Source: an uncultured Propionibacteriaceae bacterium (GTDB lineage Bacteria; Actinomycetota; Actinomycetes; Propionibacteriales; Propionibacteriaceae). Taken from it: DNA of 64,000 bases. This document shows positions 43,437-51,804 of this stretch, in pieces (the stretch's first letter is position 1; every line of letters begins with the position of its first letter). A model generated the notes under the pieces. It saw nothing but the letters and a program-made list of their open reading frames with translations. It made no database searches and was not told where the DNA came from. Both the position numbers and the translations under genes were made by a program. The stretch is from the NCBI GenBank assembly GCA_937926975.1, contig CALBCJ010000005.1, positions 1 through 64,000 on the forward strand, read 5' to 3'.

Positions 43437-44733
43437 GGTGGTCGTGGTCGGCGCCGGGATCAGCGGCCTGTGTGCCGCGTACCGCCTGCGGCAGGCCGGG
43501 GTCGAGGCGGTGGTGCTGGAGCAGCAGGCCCGGCCGGGCGGGCGGATCCACTCGGTCCAGGTCAACGACGCCGTCATGGAGGCCGGCGCCACCTTCTACA
43601 CCAGCGCCTACCGGCTGCTGCCGGCCCTGGTGGCCGAGCTCGGGCTGATGCCCCGTACGGTCAGCAGCGCCAGCGCGGTCGTCCACCGGCAGCGGCTGTA
43701 CCCGCTACGGTCCAACCGCCCGCTGACCGCGGTCCGGTCCGGGCTGCTGAGCTGGCGCGACGGCTTCGGGATGCTGCCCGGCCTGTCCCGGTTCGCCGCC
43801 TCCTGCCGTGGCCGGGGCACCGTCGACCCGCTCGACTGGCTGGCTCTGGACAGCCTGCCGGCCCGGGAGTGGGCCGAGACACTCGGGCTCCCGATGCTGC
43901 TGGAGCGGGCCTGGCGCCCCGCGTACCACGGCTTCTACTTCGGCGACACCGAGCAGACCTCGGCCGCCGGGGTCGCCGCGATGGCCGCGCACGGGCTGCG
44001 CCAGCGGACCCTGACCCTGCCCGGTGGCCTGGAGCGGCTGCCCCGGGCACTCGCCGGGCGGCTTCAGGTCCGCACCCAGGTCCAGGTCCACGCCGTCGAG
44101 GCCGCAGAGCGCGAGGTGCTGCTGCGGACGAGTGCTGGTGAGCTCCGTGCCAGCCGGGTGGTCGTCACCGTGCCCGGCCCGGCGCTGACCGGCCTGTGGG
44201 CGCTGGACCCGCTGGAGGCGGCAGTCGCCGCGACCCCGTACACCCGGGGCCTGCTGGTCGGGCTCGGGGTGCGTCGGCGGCTCCGAGACGACGAGCTGGG
44301 TGGCGCGTACGGGGTGCTGCTGGCTCCCGGCTCCGGCCCGCTGGCCGCCGTCTGCGTCGCCTCCCGGGCCGGGCACGCCAGTGGAGCGGGAGACCTGGTG
44401 ACCTGCCTGCTCACCGACCAGCAGGCCCACCTGCGCGCCGAGCAGAATGACGCCGAGATCCTGGACGCCGCTCGCGAGGCCCTGCTGGCCTGGGAGCCCC
44501 GGCTGGGACCCGAGCTGCTTACCGACCCGGAGCGGAACCGGGTGGCCCGGATCGAGCACGCCATGCCGGCCAGCCCGCCCGGGCGCCTGGCCGCCATCGC
44601 CGCCTACCGCCGCTCGGCCCCAGGGCGCCGGGTGCTGATCGCCGGCGACGTGATCGCCTGGCCCTGGAGCGACTCCGCCGCGGGGGCCGGCGCCTGGGCC
44701 GCCCAGGTGGTGGGCCCGCAGAGCTCGAGGTAG
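43429..44733 (+). CDS. FAD-dependent amine oxidase / protoporphyrinogen oxidase-like protein
   Basis: A 434-aa flavoprotein: N-terminal Rossmann VVVVGAGISGLCAAYRLRQAG (4-24), then LEQQARPGGRIHS, and a C-terminal FAD-binding RVLIAGDVIAWPWSDSAAGAGAWAA. Overall layout is that of HemY/amine-oxidase family proteins. No haem genes are near, so a protoporphyrinogen role is doubtful. Coupled to the TetR gene by an 8-nt overlap. Substrate unknown. Confidence 0.82.
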   Translation: MPEVVVVGAGISGLCAAYRLRQAGVEAVVLEQQARPGGRIHSVQVNDAVMEAGATFYTSAYRLLPALVAELGLMPRTVSSASAVVHRQRLYPLRSNRPLTAVRSGLLSWRDGFGMLPGLSRFAASCRGRGTVDPLDWLALDSLPAREWAETLGLPMLLERAWRPAYHGFYFGDTEQTSAAGVAAMAAHGLRQRTLTLPGGLERLPRALAGRLQVRTQVQVHAVEAAEREVLLRTSAGELRASRVVVTVPGPALTGLWALDPLEAAVAATPYTRGLLVGLGVRRRLRDDELGGAYGVLLAPGSGPLAAVCVASRAGHASGAGDLVTCLLTDQQAHLRAEQNDAEILDAAREALLAWEPRLGPELLTDPERNRVARIEHAMPASPPGRLAAIAAYRRSAPGRRVLIAGDVIAWPWSDSAAGAGAWAAQVVGPQSSR

Positions 44734-44753
44734 GCGGGCAGAGCCCGGTGCGC

Positions 44754-45806
44754 CTAGAGGCTGGCGACGATCGCGTCGCCGACCTCGGTGGTGGTCCGCG
44801 ACGCGCCCTGGGTGGCGGCGATGTCGGCCTCGACCGCGGCCTGGACCCGGCGGGCCGCCTCGGCGTGGCCGAGGTGGTCGAGCAGCATCGCAGCCGAGAG
44901 GATCGCGGCCCGTGGGTCGGCGATCCCCTTCCCGGCGATGTCCGGGGCCGAGCCGTGCACCGGCTCGAACATCGACGGGTAGCGGCCCTCGACGTTGATG
45001 TTGGCGCTGGCCGCCAGCCCGATCCCGCCGGTCACCGCGGCCGCCTCGTCGGTGAGGATGTCGCCGAAGAGGTTGTCGGTGACCAACACGTCGAAGCGGG
45101 ACGGGTTGGTGCACAGCGCGATCGTGGCCGCGTCCACGTGCAGGTAGTCGGTCTCGACGCCGGGGAAGTCCGCCCCGACCTCGGTGAAGACCCGGTTCCA
45201 CAGCCCGCCGGCGCTGACCAGCACGTTGTGCTTGTGGACCAGGGTGAGCCGGCCCCGGCGCTGGCTGGCGCGCCGGTAGGCGTCACGGACCACACGCTCC
45301 ACGCCCATCGCGGTGTTGACGCTGACCTCGGTGGCGATCTCGTGGGCGGTGCCCTGCCGGACGGTGCCGCCGTTGCCGCAGTAGAGGCCCTCGGTTCCTT
45401 CCCGGACCACGACGAAGTCGACCGTCGTGCCCTCAACGACCGACGGCGCCAGCGGGGTCGGCACCCCCGGGTAGAGCTTGGAGGGACGCAGGTTGACCGC
45501 GTGGTCGAAGGCGAACCGCAGCCGCAGCAGCAGGCCCCGCTCCAGCAGCCCCGACGGGACCGTCTTCGAGCCGGGAGCCGCGCCGACCGCGCCCAGCAGG
45601 ATGGCGTCAGCACCAGCCAGCCGCTCCAGCTCGGCGTCCGGGAGCACCTCCCCGGTCCGCTGCCAGCGCTCGGCGCCGAGGTCGTACGGCTCGAAGGTGA
45701 AGGCCTGGGGGCCCGCCACCGCGGTCAGCACCTTGACCGCCTCGCGGGTCACCTCAGGGCCGATTCCGTCTCCGCCGATGACGGCGATGGTCTGCTGCTG
45801 CCTCAC
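44754..45806 (-). CDS. leuB: 3-isopropylmalate dehydrogenase
   Basis: A 350-aa beta-decarboxylating dehydrogenase of leucine synthesis: AVIGGDGIGPEV at the start, FVVVREGTEGLYCG, VHKHNVL, LVTDNLFGDILTDEAA and MFEPVHGSAPDIAGKG with the metal and NAD residues. GTG 45806 is preferred: TAGGGT on the minus strand (45814-45819) lies 7 nt upstream. In-frame GTG 45824 would add six residues but would bury that box. Divergent from ilvE. Confidence 0.95.
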   Translation of the reverse strand: MRQQQTIAVIGGDGIGPEVTREAVKVLTAVAGPQAFTFEPYDLGAERWQRTGEVLPDAELERLAGADAILLGAVGAAPGSKTVPSGLLERGLLLRLRFAFDHAVNLRPSKLYPGVPTPLAPSVVEGTTVDFVVVREGTEGLYCGNGGTVRQGTAHEIATEVSVNTAMGVERVVRDAYRRASQRRGRLTLVHKHNVLVSAGGLWNRVFTEVGADFPGVETDYLHVDAATIALCTNPSRFDVLVTDNLFGDILTDEAAAVTGGIGLAASANINVEGRYPSMFEPVHGSAPDIAGKGIADPRAAILSAAMLLDHLGHAEAARRVQAAVEADIAATQGASRTTTEVGDAIVASL

Positions 45807-45831
45807 CTGAGCGACCCTAGCCACCCAGGCT

Positions 45832-45853
45832 CTGGGACGAGCGCTCGTCTCAG
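45832..45853. promoter_or_regulatory. 22-bp palindrome between leuB and ilvE promoters
   Basis: Arms ctgggacgagc and gctcgtctcag match at 10 of 11 positions, with a perfect 14-bp core GACGAGCGCTCGTC (45836-45849). The centre lies equidistant from the two -10 boxes (minus-strand TAGGGT 45814-45819; plus-strand TAGTTT 45865-45870), so it covers both -35 regions. A single dimeric regulator bound here could control both genes. Confidence 0.65.
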
Positions 45854-45877
45854 CGCCGCGCTGGTAGTTTGCCGGGC

Positions 45878-46963
45878 ATGGCCCTGCACTTCCCGCTCAC
45901 TGCCAACCCCGCTCCTGCTACCGCCGAGCAGCGGGCCGCCGCGATGACTGACCCGGGCTTCGGGAGGGTCTTCGGTGACCACATGGCGGTCGCGACCTGG
46001 GACCAGGAGACCGGCTGGCACGACGACGGCATCGTCGGGTACGGGCCGTTCCCGCTGGACCCGGCCGGGGCGGTGCTGCACTACGGGCAGGAGGTCTTCG
46101 AGGGGCTGAAGGCCTACCGCCACGAGGACGGCTCGGTCTGGCTGTTCCGGCCAGAGATGAACGCCCGCCGGTTCAGCGCCAGCGCCCGGCGGCTGGGGCT
46201 GCCCGGGCTGGCGGAAGCGGACTTCCTGACCTCGGTCACCGAGCTGGTCCGGGCCGACCAGGCCTGGGTTCCCAGCGGCGGGGAGCAGAGCTTCTACATC
46301 CGCCCCTTCATGTTCGGCACCGAGAGCTTCCTCGGGGTCCGGGCGGCCCAGACCGTGCAGTACGCAGTCATCGCCGGGCCGGTCGGCCCGTACTTCAGCA
46401 GCGGGGTGATGCCGGTCGACATCTGGGTCACCACCCAGTACAGCCGGGCCGGGGCCGGTGGGACCGGGGCGGCCAAGTGCGGCGGGAACTACGCCTCCTC
46501 GCTGCTGGCGCAGCGCGAGGCCGACGAGCACGGCTGCTCCCAGGTGCTGTTCACCGACGCGGCCAGCCACACCTGGCTGGAGGAGCTGGGCGGGATGAAC
46601 ATTTTTGTGGTCACCGCCGACCACCGGCTGCTCACCCCGCCGGTCTCCGGGACCATCCTGGACGGGGTCACCCGGGACTCGGTCCTGGCCCTGGCCCCGG
46701 CCTTCGGCCTGACCCCGGAGGTCCGCCCGGTGGCCCTGACCGAGCTGGTCGAGCAGATCGGCTCGGGCCAGGTGGTGGAGGCCTTCGCCTGCGGTACGGC
46801 CGCGGTGATCACCCCGATCGCCAGCCTGGTGCGGGAGGGAGCCGAGCCGGCCCGGCTGCTCCAGCCGGTGGGGGAGAAGGCCGCCGCGCTGCGGGCGCAC
46901 CTGCTCGACATCCAGTACGGCCGGGCCGCCGACGAGCACGGCTGGACCCGCAAGGTCTGCTGA
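45878..46963 (+). CDS. ilvE: Branched-chain amino acid aminotransferase
   Basis: A 361-aa class IV PLP enzyme. LHYGQEVFEGLKAYRHEDGSVWLFRPEMNARRF and AAKCGGNYASSLLAQ (PLP Lys) are typical, as are LEELGGMNIFVV and SGTILDGVTRDSVL. It makes the last step of Val, Leu and Ile. ATG 45878 is exactly 7 nt after TAGTTT (45865-45870), a leaderless start. An extended frame begins only at an unlikely TTG. Confidence 0.95.
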   Translation: MALHFPLTANPAPATAEQRAAAMTDPGFGRVFGDHMAVATWDQETGWHDDGIVGYGPFPLDPAGAVLHYGQEVFEGLKAYRHEDGSVWLFRPEMNARRFSASARRLGLPGLAEADFLTSVTELVRADQAWVPSGGEQSFYIRPFMFGTESFLGVRAAQTVQYAVIAGPVGPYFSSGVMPVDIWVTTQYSRAGAGGTGAAKCGGNYASSLLAQREADEHGCSQVLFTDAASHTWLEELGGMNIFVVTADHRLLTPPVSGTILDGVTRDSVLALAPAFGLTPEVRPVALTELVEQIGSGQVVEAFACGTAAVITPIASLVREGAEPARLLQPVGEKAAALRAHLLDIQYGRAADEHGWTRKVC

Positions 46964-47217
46964 GGCAGCCGCTCACTGGCAGCCGCTCTGGGTCGCGGCC
47001 GGAACCTGCGTGCTCCGGTGACGTACCCGAGCAGGCAGGTCGTTTCCGGTCTGTGTGGTCTGTGGCCGTGGCTCCTGGTGTGGCCAGGCCCTCGTGGTCG
47101 GTCTCAGACTTCGGGCACGCACTCCACTCTTCGACCCACCGCGGAAGACTCCAGAGCGCACTGCGGCGCCGCCCTGCCTGCCGGCCGACCGCACCCACGA
47201 CGACAGAGGCGGAGCGC

Positions 47218-48825
47218 ATGAAGCCGGTAGCCCCCGAGAACTTCCACGTCTTCGACACCACCCTGCGCGACGGCGCCCAGCAGGAAGGGCTGCGACTGAC
47301 GGTGTCCGACAAGCTGCGGATCGCCCAGCTGCTGGACCAGCTCGGGGTCACCTTCATCGAGGGCGGCTGGCCGGGAGCCAACCCGAGTGACACGGCCTTC
47401 TTCGCCGAGGCTGCCCGCAGCCTGCGGCTGAGGACCGCAACCCTGGTGGCCTTCGGGATGACGGCCCGGGTCGGGATGACAGCGGCCACCGACCCCCTGG
47501 TCCAGGCCCTCGTCGACGCCCAGACACCGGTGGTCTGCATCGTGGCGAAGGCTCACGACCGGCACGTCACCGAGGCGCTGCGGACCACCCTCGAGACCAA
47601 CCTGGAGATGGTCCGCGACACCGTCAGCTTCCTGCGCGGGCACGGCAAGCGGGTCATCGTCGACGCCGAGCACTTCTTCGACGGCTACCGGGCCAACCCC
47701 TCCTACGCGCTGGACGTGGTCCGCGCCGCCGCAGAGGCCGGGGCCGAGGTGGTCGTGCTGTGCGACACCAACGGCGGGATGCTGCCCAGCTGGATGGGCG
47801 ACGTGGTGAGCGCTGCCGCCGCAATCGGCGTCGACCTCGGCATCCACTGCCACAACGACACCGGTTGTGCTGTGGCCAACACGATCGCCGCCGTCGAGGC
47901 TGGCGCGATGCACATTCAGGGGACCGTCAACGGCTACGGGGAGCGGACCGGTAACGCCGACCTGGTGCCACTCATCGCGAACCTGCAGCTCAAGTTCGGC
48001 TGGCAGCTGGTCAGCCCGGAGTCGCTGCGGGAGCTGACCCGCACCTCCCACGCGATCGCCGAGATCGCCAACCAGGCGCCGCTGGCGCGCCAGCCGTACG
48101 CGGGCGCCTCGGCCTTCGCCCACAAGGCCGGGCTGCACGCCTCGGCGATGAAGGTCGACCCGATGCTGTACCAGCACACCGAGCCTGCCCAGGTCGGCAA
48201 CGGCATGCGGATGCTGATCTCCGACATGGCCGGCCGGGCCAACATCCAGATCAAGGGCGAGCAGCTGGGCCACAACCTGTCCGACCGGGGCCTGGCGGCC
48301 CGGGTCACCGACACCATCAAGGTCCGTGAGGCGAACGGCTACTCGTACGAGGCGGCAGACGCCTCCTTCGACCTGGTTCTGCGCGACGAGCTCGGCCAGG
48401 GCCAGCACCCGTTCCGGGTGGAGACCTGGCGGGTGGTCACCGACCAGAGCGACGTCTCTGAGGCCGTGGTCCGAGTCAGCACAGGCGAGGACGCGCCCCG
48501 GCTGTACGCCGGGGACGGCAACGGCCCGGTGAACGCCCTGGACCAGGCGCTGCGCAACGCTCTCGTGCCGGCCTTCCCGGCGGTCGCGGACTACGAGCTG
48601 GTCGACTACCGGGTCCGGATCCTGGACCAGGGCCACGGCACCGACGCCAAGGTCCGGGTTCTGATCGACACCCGCTTCGACGGGGACTCCTGGACCACGG
48701 TCGGAGTCGGTGCCAACGTGGTCGAGGCCTCGTACGAGGCCCTGGTCGACGCCTTCCGGTACGGGATCAGCGTCCGTGGTGCCGGTGCCGAGGCCGCCGC
48801 GGTGGCAGGACAGGCCGCTGGATAG
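47218..48825 (+). CDS. cimA: Citramalate synthase
   Basis: A 535-aa HMGL-like TIM-barrel enzyme. The start FHVFDTTLRDGAQQEGLRLTVSDKLRIAQLLDQLGVTFIEGGWPG is that of CimA, and the barrel includes HCHNDTGCAVANT and QGTVNGYGERTGNADL. A LeuA-type regulatory domain follows. CimA condenses pyruvate with acetyl-CoA, giving a threonine-independent route to isoleucine that uses LeuB and ilvBNC. ATG 47218 follows ggag. The 254 bp upstream show no clear attenuator. Confidence 0.92.
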   Translation: MKPVAPENFHVFDTTLRDGAQQEGLRLTVSDKLRIAQLLDQLGVTFIEGGWPGANPSDTAFFAEAARSLRLRTATLVAFGMTARVGMTAATDPLVQALVDAQTPVVCIVAKAHDRHVTEALRTTLETNLEMVRDTVSFLRGHGKRVIVDAEHFFDGYRANPSYALDVVRAAAEAGAEVVVLCDTNGGMLPSWMGDVVSAAAAIGVDLGIHCHNDTGCAVANTIAAVEAGAMHIQGTVNGYGERTGNADLVPLIANLQLKFGWQLVSPESLRELTRTSHAIAEIANQAPLARQPYAGASAFAHKAGLHASAMKVDPMLYQHTEPAQVGNGMRMLISDMAGRANIQIKGEQLGHNLSDRGLAARVTDTIKVREANGYSYEAADASFDLVLRDELGQGQHPFRVETWRVVTDQSDVSEAVVRVSTGEDAPRLYAGDGNGPVNALDQALRNALVPAFPAVADYELVDYRVRILDQGHGTDAKVRVLIDTRFDGDSWTTVGVGANVVEASYEALVDAFRYGISVRGAGAEAAAVAGQAAG

Positions 48826-48836
48826 GCTGTCCGGTC

Positions 48837-49490
48837 ATGGACGACCCCCAGCTCGAGCAGGAACGGGCTGTCACCATCAAGCGGCTGCATGGTGCCGCTG
48901 GTGACGGCAGGCTGACTCTGGACGAGGCTGACGAGCGGATTGCGACCGCCCGGGCTGCAGCCTCGGTGGAGGCGCTGGGCGTCCTCGTGGGGGACCTGGG
49001 ATCGCCGGCCCAGCCGGCCCCGGTGCCGATCCAGGTCCAGGCCTACCCTGGCCGGGAGCCGGCTGAGCGGGTCCTCCCGGGGAGCACTCCCGACCACCCG
49101 CTGGTGGTCCAGGCAGGCTGGGACTCGGTGGTGCGCAAGGGCGAGTGGACGGTCCCGGCGTACGTGGCGGTCAGCCCCCGTCTCGGCTCGGTGAAGCTGG
49201 ACTGCCTGCTGGCCAAGCCGGCCGCGCCGGTGATCTCCATGACCGTGAGCGCCGGCGCTGGGTCGGTGGTGGTGGTCGTACCGCAGGGATGGGCGGCCAA
49301 CATCGACGAGCTGGGGCACGGGATCGGCTCCGCCCGCAGCACCGTGCCGACCGACCCGGAGCCGGGCTGCCCGGTCATCTTTGTTTCCGGCACCGTGGGG
49401 ATCGGCTCGTTCCGGGTCCGGCACCCGAGCTGGTTCGAGCGGCGCCGGGCCCGCAAGGCGCTGGCCAAGCGGCGCGAGATCATGCGCTGA
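48837..49490 (+). CDS. DUF1707 protein with LiaF-like C-terminus
   Basis: A 217-aa protein. The N-terminal DUF1707 domain (KRLHGAAGDGRLTLDEADERIATARAA) is the actinobacterial SHOCT-like module. The C-terminal half (~95-200) is beta-rich, with SVKLDCLLAK and GSVVVVVPQGW, like the LiaF/DUF2154 sensor domain. No membrane helix is visible. Function unknown; relatives are linked to cell-envelope stress. ATG 48837 lies 8 nt after TAGGCT (48823-48828). Confidence 0.82.
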   Translation: MDDPQLEQERAVTIKRLHGAAGDGRLTLDEADERIATARAAASVEALGVLVGDLGSPAQPAPVPIQVQAYPGREPAERVLPGSTPDHPLVVQAGWDSVVRKGEWTVPAYVAVSPRLGSVKLDCLLAKPAAPVISMTVSAGAGSVVVVVPQGWAANIDELGHGIGSARSTVPTDPEPGCPVIFVSGTVGIGSFRVRHPSWFERRRARKALAKRREIMR

Positions 49491-49532
49491 GCCAGCCCTT
49501 CAGTGACGGGCGGCGCCAGTAGAGTCGGCGCC

Positions 49533-50351
49533 ATGCGGATTGCGAGATACGCCGTTGGCGGCACCATCCAGTACGGGACCGTGGAGCTGGCCGAGGACGG
49601 CGGAGAGCATCCTGGCACCGTCGCCGCCATCTCGGGCGACCCGCTGGCCGGGCCTGTCTCGTACACCGGAGAGCGGCAGCTGCTGAGCGAGGTCCGGCTG
49701 CTAGCCCCGGTGATCCCCCGGTCGAAGGTGGTCGGGGTGGGCCGCAACTACGCCGCTCACGCCGCCGAGCTGGGCAACGAGGTCCCCGACTCGCCGCTGG
49801 TCTTCCTCAAGCCGAACACCAGTGTGATCGGCCCCGACGAGCCCGTGGTCAGGCCCGCCACCACCCACGACCTGCACTACGAGGGCGAGCTGGCGGTGGT
49901 GATCGGGCGGATCGCCCGCGACGTCCCAGCCGAGCGGGTGAGCGAGGTGGTCTTCGGCTACACGGTGGCCAACGACGTCACCGCCCGCGACCTGCAGCGC
50001 CGCGACGACCAGTGGTCTCGGGCCAAGGGCTATGACACCTTCTGCCCGCTCGGGCCGTGGATCGTGACCCACCTCTCGCTGGCCGAGGCCCAGGACCTGG
50101 GGATCCGGACCCGGCTCGACGGACGGCTGGTTCAGGACAGCTCCACCTCGCTGATGGTTCACAGCATCGTCGACCTGGTGCAGTACGTGTCGTCGTTCAC
50201 GACCCTGCTGCCCGGCGACCTGATCCTGACCGGGACCCCGGCCGGGGTGGGTCCGATGCTGCCAGGGCAGGTGGTCGACGTGGAGATCGACGAGATCGGC
50301 TCCCTGTCCAGCCCGGTCCTGGACGAAGCCGGCACGGACACTCGTGGCTAG
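49533..50351 (+). CDS. Fumarylacetoacetate hydrolase (FAH)-family protein
   Basis: A 272-aa protein. KVVGVGRNYAAHAAELGNEVP, VFLKPNTSVIGPDEPV, HYEGELAVVIGR with metal-binding Glu residues, and GDLILTGTPAGVGPM are FAH signatures. The family hydrolyses or decarboxylates acyl-pyruvates or related diacids. In actinobacteria it commonly sits near leuB and tRNA-Glu/Gln genes, as here. ATG 49533 is 7 nt after TAGAGT (49520-49525). Confidence 0.9.
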   Translation: MRIARYAVGGTIQYGTVELAEDGGEHPGTVAAISGDPLAGPVSYTGERQLLSEVRLLAPVIPRSKVVGVGRNYAAHAAELGNEVPDSPLVFLKPNTSVIGPDEPVVRPATTHDLHYEGELAVVIGRIARDVPAERVSEVVFGYTVANDVTARDLQRRDDQWSRAKGYDTFCPLGPWIVTHLSLAEAQDLGIRTRLDGRLVQDSSTSLMVHSIVDLVQYVSSFTTLLPGDLILTGTPAGVGPMLPGQVVDVEIDEIGSLSSPVLDEAGTDTRG

Positions 50352-51285
50352 GCCGGTCCAGGACCGGTCCGACCAGCTGGCTGGCCTCACGGTCCCGCAG
50401 CAGGGCAGCAGCTACCCGCTGGCCCTGACGGCAGCCGGAGCCGACCCGACGAGCTGGGGGACCCGGGGGATCGCCGTGGTCGGGGTGCTGCTGGCCCTGG
50501 CGGGGTTCTCGCTGGTCGTTCCGACCGTGAACTGGGTGGTTCTCAGCCTGACCCACGCCTGGTTCGGAGCCGGTGAGCCCATGTCGCAGTACCAGGGTCG
50601 GGCGGTCCGGTTCGAGATGGTCTCCGGGATGGTGGCGGCTCACCTAGGGCTGGGCAGCCTGACCCTGGTGGTGATCGGGGTCCTGCGCCTGGTGCACCGA
50701 CGCCGAGCCGGCTGGTTGTGGTCGGTCAGTGCCACGGTGCGCTGGCGGTACGGCCTGGTGGTGCTGCTGGCGTCCATGGTGATCCTCAACGGGGTGCTGC
50801 TGGCCAGTACCGGTGCCCCCCAGCTGCGACCGCAGCCCGGGGCCTGGCTGTGGCTGGTGGCCGTGCTGCTGACCGCGCCGGTGCAGGCACTGGGGGAGGA
50901 GGCGCTGTTTCGGGGCTACCTGCTGCAGGCGCTCGGGATGGCGGTGCGCAGCCCGGTGCTGGCGATCGTGCTCTCAGCGGCGGTGTTCACCGTCTTCCAC
51001 GGCGTCCACCAGAGCTACGCCCTGATGCTGCAGCGGTTCGGCTTCGGGGTTCTGGCCGGGGCACTGGTCTGGCGCACGGGTGGGCTGGAGGCGGCGGTCG
51101 CCGCCCACGTAGCCAACAACCTGGGGGCCTTCACCTGGGCCGTTCTGACGAGCTCCGTGGCCCAGGTCCGCGCCACCCAGGAGATCAGCTGGGCCGGTCT
51201 GGGGCGCGAGCTGGCTGGCTTCGCCCTGGTGACGGCGGTGGCCTGGTGGGTCGCGCGCCGGATGCGGGTCCCGCAGCGGGTGTGA
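50344..51285 (+). CDS. CPBP-family intramembrane (CAAX-type) protease
   Basis: A 313-aa polytopic protein with about eight membrane helices. The glutamic protease motif GEEALFRGYLLQ (EExxxR) is followed by FTVFHGV and HVANNLGAF, supplying the catalytic Glu and His residues. Role in bacteria often unclear. GTG 50344 overlaps the FAH gene by 8 nt. Confidence 0.88.
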   Translation: MARPVQDRSDQLAGLTVPQQGSSYPLALTAAGADPTSWGTRGIAVVGVLLALAGFSLVVPTVNWVVLSLTHAWFGAGEPMSQYQGRAVRFEMVSGMVAAHLGLGSLTLVVIGVLRLVHRRRAGWLWSVSATVRWRYGLVVLLASMVILNGVLLASTGAPQLRPQPGAWLWLVAVLLTAPVQALGEEALFRGYLLQALGMAVRSPVLAIVLSAAVFTVFHGVHQSYALMLQRFGFGVLAGALVWRTGGLEAAVAAHVANNLGAFTWAVLTSSVAQVRATQEISWAGLGRELAGFALVTAVAWWVARRMRVPQRV

Positions 51286-51360
51286 AGCCGGGGCAGAATC
51301 TGGATTGGCGCCGGAGTCGTCACTCCGGTACAGTTCTTCCTCGGCGCCACCCGGCGCCGA

Positions 51361-51432
51361 TGGGGTATGGGGTAATTGGCAGCCCAGCGGATTCTGGTTC
51401 CGTTAGTCTAGGTTCGAGTCCTAGTACCCCAA
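51361..51432 (+). tRNA. tRNA-Gln (anticodon CTG)
   Basis: 72-nt cloverleaf: acceptor TGGGGTA / TACCCCA, anticodon loop TTCTGGT with CTG at 51394-51396, T arm GGTTCGAGTCC. The 3' CCA is not encoded. It precedes a tRNA-Glu. Confidence 0.95.
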
Positions 51433-51492
51433 CGCGGTTCGCTGCCAGACCAGGTTCTCCGGTAGTGTTGCGCACGGTCACTGACCAGCTAG

Positions 51493-51565
51493 GGCCCCGT
51501 TGTGTAGCGGCCTAGCACGCCGCCCTCTCAAGGCGGTAGCGCGGGTTCGAATCCCGTCGGGGCTA
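51493..51565 (+). tRNA. tRNA-Glu (anticodon CTC)
   Basis: 73-nt cloverleaf: acceptor GGCCCCG / CGGGGCT (one G-T pair), anticodon stem CCGCC / GGCGG around loop CTCTCAA, anticodon CTC at 51527-51529, T loop GGTTCGAATCC. No encoded CCA. Confidence 0.95.
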
Positions 51566-51570
51566 CAACC

Positions 51571-51601
51571 ATGGTCCCCCCTGCTCAGCAGGGGGGACCA
51601 T
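51571..51601 (+). terminator. Terminator after tRNA-Glu
   Basis: Perfect 15-bp inverted repeat (ATGGTCCCCCCTGCT and its complement) around a single C, starting 5 nt after the tRNA. Because it is symmetric it may also end transcription from the minus-strand helicase gene. Confidence 0.85.
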
Positions 51602-51804
51602 CTGTGCGTCGGCGGTAGAAGCTGCGCTGCCAGCGGTGACGAGCGAGAGCCTGAGCCTGGTCTGCTGGACATCGTCAGACGGCCCAGGTGCTCGATACTG
51701 GCGGCACCGAGTCCGGAGACCAGCAGGCCCGTGTCTCGCCCCAGCGGGCGGTGGTGCAGTGTGCTCACCGCCACGTCCCGGACCCGTCGGCTGGGGAGCG
51801 CAGG

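Noticed and set aside
47018..47221. Possible 67-aa leader ORF with VVSG..LLVW upstream of cimA
   Set aside because: Too long for a leader peptide, no terminator or alternative stems follow, and Leu/Val content is not exceptional.
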